Assembly: GCA_003211835.1 (NCBI GenBank)
Contig: QCRN01000004.1
Location: 1 to 64,000 of the forward strand
Length of the DNA: 64,000 bases
Direction of reading: 5' to 3'
Origin: Pelagibacteraceae bacterium AG-461-B04
GTDB lineage: Bacteria; Pseudomonadota; Alphaproteobacteria; Pelagibacterales; AG-422-B15
A program made the position numbers and the translations under genes. Of the stretch, positions 57,195-64,000 are shown piece by piece (the stretch's first letter is position 1; the number at the start of each line of letters is the position of its first letter). The notes beneath the pieces were generated by a model. The model was not told the DNA's origin, made no database searches, and saw only the letters and a list, made by a program, of their open reading frames with translations.

Positions 57195-57223
57195 TTTCTA
57201 TGAAGATTTGAAGCAAAAGTCAA
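57195..57223 (-). promoter_or_regulatory. possible ilvB promoter
   Basis: TTGACT (57223-57218), a 17-nt spacer and TAGAAA (57200-57195) on the minus strand fit a sigma-70 promoter with four of six matches in the -10 box. It lies in the 93-nt gap between miaA and ilvB. Confidence 0.33.
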
Positions 57224-57262
57224 ATACAATTAAATTAATGGAAAGTAGATAAGATTTTTACA

Positions 57263-58138
57263 TTACATAAATTTCTTTATATCTATGTTTTGAGTAATAT
57301 TATTACCTTTTATCCAAGTTAGCTGTCTTTTAATGTAATTTCTGGTGTTTTTTTTGATAATATTTTTACATTCTTCAAGATCAATTTTTTTATCTAAGAA
57401 ACTTCTTATTTCCCTAACTCCTATAGCTTTCATAATAGACTTATTGTCGTTATAGCCTTTGCTTAATAAATCACTTACTTCATCAACCACAAGGCCTTTA
57501 AACATATGGTCGACTCTTAATTCTGCCTTAGGGTACAATTCATCTCTATCAGTAGTTGTTAGTAATATGTGGTAATTTATATCATCAATCGCAGGGGAGG
57601 TATTTAATTGCCATTGTTCTAATACTTTACCTGTTTGTTTTAAAAGTGAATAGCTTCTAAATATTCTTTGTCTGTCATTTTCTTGAATGTTAGTAGATGG
57701 ATAACTTTTCTTTATCTCATCAAAAAGAAATCTAAGTCCAAAATTATCAAATAGACCTTGAGTTTCATTTTTTGTCGTTTCATCAATATCAGGAATATCA
57801 GCTAAGCCAAACTTAAGTGCATTTAAATACATTCCTGTGCCTCCTACCAAGATAGGAAGTTTTTTGCTACTGAAACATTTTTTAATCTCATTTACTGCAT
57901 CATTTAACCATGATGCTGCTGTACTTGATTCATCTCCATTAAGATAACCATATAATCTATGATCGCATGTGCTTAAGTCTGCTTTGGTCGGTCTGTCAGT
58001 TAGAATACTTAAATCTTTATAAACCTGCATACTATCCAAGTTAATGATCGATGATTTATGATTTAAAGCGATGTCGATTGCTTTTTTTGATTTTCCACTT
58101 GCTGTAGGTCCAAAGATGACAATTAAATCTCTAGACAT
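57263..58138 (-). CDS. miaA: tRNA dimethylallyltransferase
   Basis: Adds the dimethylallyl group to A37 of tRNAs that read UNN codons. The 291-residue protein has the P-loop FGPTASGKSKKAI, DSMQVYKDLSILTDRPTK-type substrate segment, GGTGMYLNALKFGL and the tRNA-binding RQLTWIKG near the end. It lies 6 nt after htrA. Confidence 0.95.
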   Translation of the reverse strand: MSRDLIVIFGPTASGKSKKAIDIALNHKSSIINLDSMQVYKDLSILTDRPTKADLSTCDHRLYGYLNGDESSTAASWLNDAVNEIKKCFSSKKLPILVGGTGMYLNALKFGLADIPDIDETTKNETQGLFDNFGLRFLFDEIKKSYPSTNIQENDRQRIFRSYSLLKQTGKVLEQWQLNTSPAIDDINYHILLTTTDRDELYPKAELRVDHMFKGLVVDEVSDLLSKGYNDNKSIMKAIGVREIRSFLDKKIDLEECKNIIKKNTRNYIKRQLTWIKGNNITQNIDIKKFM

Positions 58139-58144
58139 GTTTCA

Positions 58145-59548
58145 TCAATCAAGCGAAAGTTTTGCGCCTATATATTTTCTTGAATTGGGACCTGCATAAA
58201 AAACAATCAAAATATTTTCTTTTCCTTGAGCTACTACTTCATCAATAATTTCTAATACATCCCCTGTTGAATTTACAACTTTGTTTTGTATTTCAATTAT
58301 TATGTCATCTTTTTTTATATTTTGCCTTATTAGAAATGAATCACTATTTATTTCAGATATTAGTACACCTTGCTGTGTCGAAGGCAGTTGTAACCTGTCT
58401 TTATCTTCATCTGAAATTGTTCGTATTTTTATACCTAATTCAGACACGTTAATTGATGATCCATTATTTTCAATGCTTGCAAGCTCTTCAAGTGATGGCT
58501 GTTTACCAAGATTGACATTCAATAAAACTTCTTTTTCATCTCTCCAAACAACAACGGTACTTTTTTCTCCTATTTTCGCCTCTGCTACTAATTTTGGAAG
58601 TGTTTGAACTGACTCAACTTCTTTACCATTAAACTCAATGATTATATCACCTTCTTTTACACCACCGCTCAGAGCCGGACTATCTGGTGTTAAGCCTTGA
58701 ACTAAAGCGCCATAAGTTTTAGTAAGACCCAGGCTTTGAGCTATCTCTTCGGTTACTTCTTGTATTCTCACTCCTAACCATGCCCTTTCTATTTCTCCAG
58801 TATCCTTTAGTTGATCAATAATATTTTTTGCTAAATTAGAGGGAATAGCAAAACCAATGCCAATTGATCCGCCGCTGGGCGAAATAATCATCGAATTTAC
58901 ACCAATTACTTTACCCGCTAAGTTAAAAAGAGGTCCACCTGAGTTACCTCTATTAATTGAAGCGTCCGTTTGTATAAAGTCATCGTATCTTCCTCCTAAC
59001 ATTCTACCTCTCGCAGAGACTATTCCAGCAGTGACAGTTCCCCCTAAGCCATGTGGATTTCCAATTGCCATAACCCAATTTCCGACTTTGGCTGTATCAG
59101 AATCACCAAATTCAAGATAATCCAGATTGTTTGCATCTACTTTTAAAAGAGCTAGATCGGTTTCAGCATCAGCCGCAATTAATTCAGCCTCTATTTTTGT
59201 ACCATCTATAAATGTTACTTGTATATCAGATGCATTTTCAACTACATGGTTATTAGTAACTATAAAGCCATCTTCAGAAATAACGAAACCTGAGCCCAAA
59301 GAACTAAACTCTCGTTCAGACGGTTCAGATCGTGGCATATTAAATGGAAAGTTAAAAAAGTCTTCTATAGAAGGAACTTCAGGTCCTGTTTGCTCAATTA
59401 CACCAGTTGTAGAGATATTGACTACTGATGGGGATACACTTTCTGCTAAATCAGAAAATGTGTCCGGGCCCGTAAAGGCAAATGCAATGATTATGCCATT
59501 TAAATATATGAATAAAGATATTGGAAAAATAAAATATTTTTTAATCAT
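58145..59548 (-). CDS. htrA: periplasmic serine protease HtrA/DegP family
   Basis: Exported protease/chaperone of 467 residues. Signal peptide or anchor at about 1-22; protease domain with His in VTNNHVVENA, Asp in ETDLALLKVD and Ser in RGNSGGPLFNLAG; two PDZ domains (about 265-350 and 375-460). The start at ATG 59548 overlaps the DUF2065 stop (ATGA); the frame extends 19 codons upstream inside that gene. Neighbours hflC and hflK also serve membrane and envelope protein quality control. Confidence 0.94.
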   Translation of the reverse strand: MIKKYFIFPISLFIYLNGIIIAFAFTGPDTFSDLAESVSPSVVNISTTGVIEQTGPEVPSIEDFFNFPFNMPRSEPSEREFSSLGSGFVISEDGFIVTNNHVVENASDIQVTFIDGTKIEAELIAADAETDLALLKVDANNLDYLEFGDSDTAKVGNWVMAIGNPHGLGGTVTAGIVSARGRMLGGRYDDFIQTDASINRGNSGGPLFNLAGKVIGVNSMIISPSGGSIGIGFAIPSNLAKNIIDQLKDTGEIERAWLGVRIQEVTEEIAQSLGLTKTYGALVQGLTPDSPALSGGVKEGDIIIEFNGKEVESVQTLPKLVAEAKIGEKSTVVVWRDEKEVLLNVNLGKQPSLEELASIENNGSSINVSELGIKIRTISDEDKDRLQLPSTQQGVLISEINSDSFLIRQNIKKDDIIIEIQNKVVNSTGDVLEIIDEVVAQGKENILIVFYAGPNSRKYIGAKLSLD

Positions 59549-59733
59549 TCGATCACCGACCACAGCATTATAAAACCTAATATTGCTGACATTAATCCAC
59601 CCCACTTTAATGTATCATTATTCATATTCAACATACTTGTAATCATCGCTTTCATTCTAGTTGGAAATAAGGCGTAAAGAAGACCTTCTATTATTAATAA
59701 CATGCCTAAAGAACCTAATACGAATTGGGTCAT
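59545..59733 (-). CDS. DUF2065 small membrane protein
   Basis: A 62-residue protein with two hydrophobic helices (about 5-22 and 44-60) joined by a basic loop with FPTRMKAMITSML, the DUF2065 pattern (YjeT relatives). In many proteobacteria this small gene sits between hflC and a serine protease or purA, as here. It is coupled to htrA by an ATGA overlap. Function unknown. Confidence 0.85.
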   Translation of the reverse strand: MTQFVLGSLGMLLIIEGLLYALFPTRMKAMITSMLNMNNDTLKWGGLMSAILGFIMLWSVIE

Positions 59734-59759
59734 ATTTTACTTATGGGAGATTATGAAAT

Positions 59760-60629
59760 TTAATTTCCTACGCTGCTAAAGTCTCCGAAGTACTCAAAAA
59801 ACTCACTCTCAGGAGATAGGATCATTGTTGTGTCATTACTGTTAAGACCTTCAGTGTAGGCCTGCATGGCTCTATAAAAGGCGAAAAATTCAGGATCTTT
59901 ACCAAATGCTTCTGCAAAAACTTTGTTTGCCATGCCATCACCTTCACCACGAACGATGTTCGCTTCTTTTTCTGCTTGCGATTTGATAATTGTAACTTCT
60001 TTATCTGCAGTTGATCTTATCTTTTGTGCCATCTCTGCACCTTGAGCTCTGAATTCTCTTGCTTCTCTCTCTCTTTCTGTTTGCATTCTAGCAAAAATAG
60101 CCTGGCTGTTTGCTTCAGGTAAATCGGCACGCTTAATTCTTACGTCAACTATCTCAATTCCAAAATCTCTAACTTCAGCTTCAACAAGCGAAGTAATTTG
60201 TTTCATTAGTTTAGATCTATTTTCTGATAAAACTGAAGCTAAAGGTTCTTCACCTAAGACACCACGAATTCGAGAGTTGACGACAGCAGATATTCTTGAC
60301 CTCGCTACATTCTCATTTCCTAGGGCTTTATAAAATTCTAACACATCAACAATTTTAAATTTTACAAATGCATCAACAATAAGTCTCTTTTGGTCTGAAG
60401 CAATAATTTCTGCAGCAGGGGCGTCAATATCAAGTATCCTATTATCGATAAATATGACATTTTGAATAAATGGAATCTTAAAATTCAAACCTGGTTCAGT
60501 TATAACTCTTTTTGGATCACCAAACTGGAGGACAATTGCATTTTTAACTTCCAAAACAGTGAACAATGTAAAATATGAAACTATAGCAATTAGGCCAATT
60601 ACAATAAGGGAAATTCTAGATGCTCTCAT
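59760..60629 (-). CDS. hflC: HflC, FtsH-associated SPFH/band-7 protein
   Basis: A 289-residue inner-membrane protein with an N-terminal membrane segment (about 7-26) and the band-7/SPFH domain. Typical are VLQFGDPKRVITEPGLNFKIPF, DVRIKRADLPEANSQAIFARM and a coiled-coil region. With HflK it forms the periplasmic cage around the FtsH protease and limits its activity. hflK lies 2 nt upstream, DUF2065 and htrA downstream. Confidence 0.96.
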   Translation of the reverse strand: MRASRISLIVIGLIAIVSYFTLFTVLEVKNAIVLQFGDPKRVITEPGLNFKIPFIQNVIFIDNRILDIDAPAAEIIASDQKRLIVDAFVKFKIVDVLEFYKALGNENVARSRISAVVNSRIRGVLGEEPLASVLSENRSKLMKQITSLVEAEVRDFGIEIVDVRIKRADLPEANSQAIFARMQTEREREAREFRAQGAEMAQKIRSTADKEVTIIKSQAEKEANIVRGEGDGMANKVFAEAFGKDPEFFAFYRAMQAYTEGLNSNDTTMILSPESEFFEYFGDFSSVGN

Positions 60630-60631
60630 AA

Positions 60632-61702
60632 TTAATCCTGTGTTTTCTTTAATTCAGGTAAAGGCAGGTATGGCACTACTGAGTCCCCACCATTTTTATC
60701 TATAATTACTTTATCCATGTCAGAAAATACATCTTCCATGGTTTCATAAAATATTCTCTTTTTTGTAACAGATGGAGCTTTAGCATACTCAGCTTGAATT
60801 GATAAAAATCTTGCGGCTTTACCTTCACTGTCAGCTATAACTTTTTGCCTATAACCTTCAGCCAATTGAAGTATTTGCTCTGCTTCACCACGCGCTCTTG
60901 GGATTATATCATTAGCATAAGCTTCAGCTTCGTTACGTTGTCTTTCCCTATCTGCACGTGCAGCTTGGACATCTCTGAATGCATCAATAACTTGAGCAGG
61001 CGGATCTGCTTTTTGAGTTTGAACCTGCGTTATGGTTATTCCAGTCCCGTACTCGTCTAATATCTCTTGAATTAATACTCGAGTTTTATCTTCAATTTCT
61101 GTTCTTCCCTCAGTTAATATAGATTGAATTGAAGCTTGACCTATAGACTCACGCATTGCTGTTTCAGCAGCACTTTTTACAGTTAACTCAGGAGCCTGTA
61201 CATTAAATAAAAACTTTCCGGCGTCATTGATTAACCAAAAAACAGAAAAATCAATATCTACAATGTTTTCATCTCCAGTTAGCATTAAGCTTTCTTCCTC
61301 GACGTCACGAATTGCTGTAACACGTGAGTCAGGGCTTTGACGGTAACCAACATCTATTCTATTAATTTTTGTAACCTTAGGAGTGAAAACTCTCTCAATT
61401 GGATAAGGTAGATGGTAATTTAAACCAGGTTGAGTAGTTTTGGTATATTTTCCAAATTGAAGTACTACTCCTTGCTCATCAGGAAGCACTCTATAAAAAC
61501 CACTTGCTAGCCAAATGAGTATTAGAATTCCAATTATGACTATAGGCCCTAACTTTCCAAAAAAAGAGCCAGGCATCATTCCTTTAAATCTATTTTGAGC
61601 ATTGCGAATTACATCGTCCATGTTTGGTCCAGGACCACGTCTTCCGCTGCCGTTACCAGAAGATCCCCAAGGATCATTATTATTGTTATCAGACCAAGAC
61701 AT
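60632..61702 (-). CDS. hflK: HflK, FtsH-associated SPFH/band-7 protein
   Basis: A 356-residue partner of HflC. The N-terminus MSWSDNNNNDPWG, rich in Asn, Gly and Pro, is typical of HflK and fixes the start at 61702; the open frame continues 15 codons upstream without similarity. One membrane segment (about 62-80), then VVLQFGKYTKTTQPGLNYHLPYP and the SPFH domain with QVQTQKADPPAQVIDAF. First gene of the hflK-hflC-DUF2065-htrA-miaA run. Confidence 0.96.
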   Translation of the reverse strand: MSWSDNNNNDPWGSSGNGSGRRGPGPNMDDVIRNAQNRFKGMMPGSFFGKLGPIVIIGILILIWLASGFYRVLPDEQGVVLQFGKYTKTTQPGLNYHLPYPIERVFTPKVTKINRIDVGYRQSPDSRVTAIRDVEEESLMLTGDENIVDIDFSVFWLINDAGKFLFNVQAPELTVKSAAETAMRESIGQASIQSILTEGRTEIEDKTRVLIQEILDEYGTGITITQVQTQKADPPAQVIDAFRDVQAARADRERQRNEAEAYANDIIPRARGEAEQILQLAEGYRQKVIADSEGKAARFLSIQAEYAKAPSVTKKRIFYETMEDVFSDMDKVIIDKNGGDSVVPYLPLPELKKTQD

Positions 61703-61807
61703 TTTATTAATTGAATATTTATATATGGTAAAAATGGTTAAAAGCAATTAATTACAAGTATACTTATGATATATTGTGATTAATTATTATAATACAAGTT
61801 CAAAAAA

Positions 61808-62893
61808 ATGGCAGAAACTCTAGAAAATCAGGCATTACACTTACTTGGACAAGTAATGAACGACAGTAAAGGCGAGAATATCGTTGCACTAGGTATGGTG
61901 AAAAATATCAACGCCAATGAGGGTAAAATCGATTGCATATTAGAATTTGATGAGATGGATCAAAAAAAAAATGAAAAAATATTTAACGATGCTCAAGCTG
62001 CCCTTAATGAAATCCCTGGTATTACAAAAGTAAATATTATTACAACATACCACAAAGAAAATTTGCAAAATGAAAAAGATAATAGTGCTCAGGTAAAAAA
62101 ATCAAATAACGCTGGTACATCTAAAATAAAATATATTCTGGCTGTTGCCTCTGGAAAAGGTGGGGTAGGCAAATCAACTGTCGCTGTGAACCTTGCATGC
62201 GCTTTCAAATCTCTAGGACTTAAAACATGTCTTTTGGATGCTGACATTTATGGGCCTTCAATTCCCAAAATGATTGGCGTGAATGAAAAGCCTTCCTCTG
62301 ATGGGGAAAAGATAGAAACTATAGATCGATATGGTATTTCCACAATGTCTATGGGCTACATGGTGAATGATGAAAATCCAATTATTTGGCGTGGTCTTAT
62401 GGTCATGAAAGCAATTAATGAAATGATAGATAAAGTCAATTGGGGAGATGCTGACATAATGGTTATTGATTTACCTCCAGGTACTGGCGATGTTCAATTA
62501 TCACTTATTCAAAAAATTAATATCTCAGGTAGTGTTATTGTAACGACACCTCAAGATATTGCTTTGATCGATGTTGTGCGCGGTTTAAAAATGTTTGAAA
62601 AAACTAAAGTCCCTATTCTGGGAATAGTTGAGAATATGAGTTATTTTTTAGCACCAGATACTGGAAAGGAGTACAGCCTTTATGGTGAAAGCAAAACCAA
62701 AGATATAGCTGAAAAATATGACTATGAAATTTTAGCTAATTTGCCTCATGATCCATTGCTCATGGAACAAAGTGATAAGGGTCATCCTTTGACCGATTTG
62801 GTGCCTGACCACAAAGTGAGTAAAATATTTAATGATTTAGCAGAGACTTTAATAAAAAGGCTTAAATTAGAAAAACTATCAAGTACTAGTTAA
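61808..62893 (+). CDS. mrp: Mrp/ApbC family iron-sulfur cluster carrier ATPase
   Basis: P-loop ATPase that carries Fe-S clusters to target proteins. The 361-residue protein has an N-terminal DUF59-like domain (about 1-85), the deviant Walker [18 protein letters not shown] (about 115-131), [14 protein letters not shown] and [12 protein letters not shown]. The CxxC present in many homologues (after ENMSYF) reads APDTG here, a replacement I know from other alphaproteobacterial Mrp proteins. Divergent from hflK and overlapping the 3' end of thyX by 8 nt. Confidence 0.95.
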   Translation: MAETLENQALHLLGQVMNDSKGENIVALGMVKNINANEGKIDCILEFDEMDQKKNEKIFNDAQAALNEIPGITKVNIITTYHKENLQNEKDNSAQVKKSNNAGTSKIKYILAVASGKGGVGKSTVAVNLACAFKSLGLKTCLLDADIYGPSIPKMIGVNEKPSSDGEKIETIDRYGISTMSMGYMVNDENPIIWRGLMVMKAINEMIDKVNWGDADIMVIDLPPGTGDVQLSLIQKINISGSVIVTTPQDIALIDVVRGLKMFEKTKVPILGIVENMSYFLAPDTGKEYSLYGESKTKDIAEKYDYEILANLPHDPLLMEQSDKGHPLTDLVPDHKVSKIFNDLAETLIKRLKLEKLSSTS

Positions 62894-63821
62894 GGTCAAA
62901 TTTACTTTGAAGCTCGCTCCACTCTCTTTTAGACAAACCTTCTTCTTCAAATGAAACTTTTTCTCCCTTAAGAAGTTTACGCATTAATTTAATTTCTTTA
63001 GCAGATAACTCAGTTCCGCCCATGCGGTAATCCTCAAATGCCTCATAGGTTAAAGGAACCCATTTTTTTACTAAATCGAGCATCACATCTGCGTAAACTC
63101 TGATCTCGTATTGAGCATGATCATCGGCTCTTAATGCTAAAAAATGGAGCAAATTGTTAAGGTCTATTTTCCAGTACCATTGTGTATAAGTATTTAACGT
63201 GAGATTCATTCTAGCAAGTTCACGGGCAATACCTGACTTGCCCTCATCCAAAACTCCACCTGAGGAATTCTCATTTAAAAGTGTCTCATAGTTTGCGTAC
63301 GTTTGCTCTGCATCATTTTTTAAAATTTGAATAACATTTGACGCTTCGTCATCGGTTAGCGCATCCCCACGACCCTGGTTATTAATCTGTGATTGGGCTG
63401 CTAAATTTTCTGCAGAAGGTATATAGAACTCTTTATCAAGTATTGAATACCTAGCTGAATATTCATTTACATTAGCAGTCCTATGTCTAATCCACTGACG
63501 GGCAATAAAAATTGGCAACTTTATATGAAACTTAATCTCACACATTTCAAACGGGGTTGAGTGACGGTGTCTCATCAAGTATTTAATTAGACCCTTATCA
63601 TTTGAAATTTTCTTTGTGCCTTTTCCATAAGAAACTCTTGCTGATTGAACAACGGAACTGTCATCACCCATATAGTCAATAACGCGAACGAAGCCATGAT
63701 CAAGAACTTCAATGGGCTGGTACAAAACAGCCTCTAACTCTGGAGCAGTAACTCTGGCAGTCTCAGTTTTTTCAGAGCGTAAAGCTTCTATCTCTTCAAG
63801 TTGTTCTTTATTTACAGGCAT
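62886..63821 (-). CDS. thyX: flavin-dependent thymidylate synthase
   Basis: Makes dTMP from dUMP using FAD, NADPH and methylene-THF, releasing THF. At 311 residues it has the ThyX motif in [19 protein letters not shown] and the preceding [10 protein letters not shown]. ThyX instead of ThyA spares dihydrofolate reductase and suits genomes with small folate pathways. I start at ATG 63821; a TTG four codons upstream is less likely. No clear Shine-Dalgarno sequence is visible for either. It is divergent from the tmRNA gene. Confidence 0.95.
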   Translation of the reverse strand: MPVNKEQLEEIEALRSEKTETARVTAPELEAVLYQPIEVLDHGFVRVIDYMGDDSSVVQSARVSYGKGTKKISNDKGLIKYLMRHRHSTPFEMCEIKFHIKLPIFIARQWIRHRTANVNEYSARYSILDKEFYIPSAENLAAQSQINNQGRGDALTDDEASNVIQILKNDAEQTYANYETLLNENSSGGVLDEGKSGIARELARMNLTLNTYTQWYWKIDLNNLLHFLALRADDHAQYEIRVYADVMLDLVKKWVPLTYEAFEDYRMGGTELSAKEIKLMRKLLKGEKVSFEEEGLSKREWSELQSKFDLN

Positions 63822-63898
63822 TTTGTGAATCAAATATTAATGGCATATTATAATAAGAATAGCCTCTTTAAAAAGATTCAATATCAATCTATATTCAG

Positions 63899-63984
63899 AT
63901 TGCTGGGGATATCCCAGCTATAGAGATAAACGGCTTACGTAATACCCATTACGGACCCGGGGGCGGTACCCGGCACCTCCACCA
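63899..63984 (+). ncRNA. ssrA: tmRNA acceptor piece (circularly permuted two-piece ssrA)
   Basis: The 3' half of tmRNA, placed first as in alphaproteobacterial permuted genes. It shows a hairpin GCTGGG/CCCAGC (63902-63918), a hairpin CGTAAT/ATTACG (63938-63953), the GGAC segment, a 5-bp T-stem CCGGG/CCCGG around the 7-nt loop GGCGGTA (63957-63973), the acceptor strand CACCTCC (63974-63980), discriminator A and an encoded CCA (63982-63984). The 5' end of the mature piece is not certain. Rescues stalled ribosomes with SmpB. Confidence 0.88.
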
Positions 63985-63991
63985 CATTTTA

Positions 63992-64000
63992 GGGGGTGAT
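63992..64000 (+). ncRNA. ssrA: tmRNA coding piece, first 9 nt (cut by window edge)
   Basis: GGGGGTG at 63992-63998 pairs with all seven bases of the acceptor strand CACCTCC, including a G-U pair at the third position, the identity element for alanyl-tRNA synthetase. Only the first 9 nt lie in the window; the tag-coding part follows outside. A 7-nt spacer (63985-63991) separates it from the CCA end of the acceptor piece. Confidence 0.82.

Overview
The window is a 64 kb piece of an AT-rich, densely packed alphaproteobacterial chromosome, most likely from a streamlined marine lineage of the SAR11/HIMB59 type. I infer this from four things: the gene content (two DmdA/GcvT-type demethylases, a glycine-betaine-type ABC system, Fhs, a methyltransferase for homocysteine); very short intergenic spaces with many overlapping start and stop codons; gene orders normal for alphaproteobacteria (hflKC-htrA-miaA-ilvBHC, mreBCD-mrdAB); and a circularly permuted two-piece tmRNA at the right edge. 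I cannot name the species. No insertion sequence, prophage, CRISPR array, tRNA or rRNA was seen.

Layout. 1-3.4 kb (minus): a copper-delivery operon (DmdA-like protein, SCO, small Cys lipoprotein, PCuAC, DUF2182 with a Met-rich insert) that runs off the left edge. 3.5-5.4 kb: homocysteine methyltransferase and an EamA exporter. 5.4-9.8 kb: a glycine-betaine/choline-type ABC system with a double-length permease. 9.8-16 kb (plus): a long run of enzymes (Fe-alcohol dehydrogenase, amidase, serine hydrolase, glyoxalase-like protein, two paralogous membrane-anchored hydrolases). 16-18.6 kb (minus): malonyl-CoA-synthetase-like ligase and an enolase-superfamily enzyme. 18.7-24.8 kb: MsrA, then a one-carbon block in which a MetF-like protein and a DmdA-family demethylase are divergent from Fhs and an acyl-CoA ligase. 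24.8-30 kb: Baeyer-Villiger-type monooxygenase, two methyltransferases, ferredoxin reductase, DUF1214/DUF1254 pair, 2Fe-2S ferredoxin. 30-46.6 kb: mixed housekeeping and accessory genes (DgcN/DgcA pair, rpmF, hisI, haloalkane-dehalogenase-like hydrolase, lpxB-recX operon, polar amino-acid ABC genes, twin small membrane proteins, amidinotransferase). 46.6-62 kb (minus): cell-shape genes, leucine and isoleucine/valine synthesis, miaA, htrA, DUF2065, hflC, hflK. 61.8-64 kb: mrp, thyX and the start of the tmRNA gene.

How it fits together. The recurring theme is use of methylated and one-carbon compounds: osmolyte uptake, tetrahydrofolate-linked demethylation, MetF and Fhs to carry the C1 unit toward formate, homocysteine remethylation, and an Fe-dependent alcohol dehydrogenase.

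The most unusual signals are in non-coding DNA. One is an H-type pseudoknot (two interleaved perfect 8-bp helices) just upstream of the metF-like/dmdA-like operon. Another is a GC-rich three-hairpin element ending in an intrinsic terminator in front of the ferredoxin gene. A third is a short leader ORF plus GC-rich hairpin before leuA. I also add a 42-codon basic gene between the SDR and nitroreductase genes.
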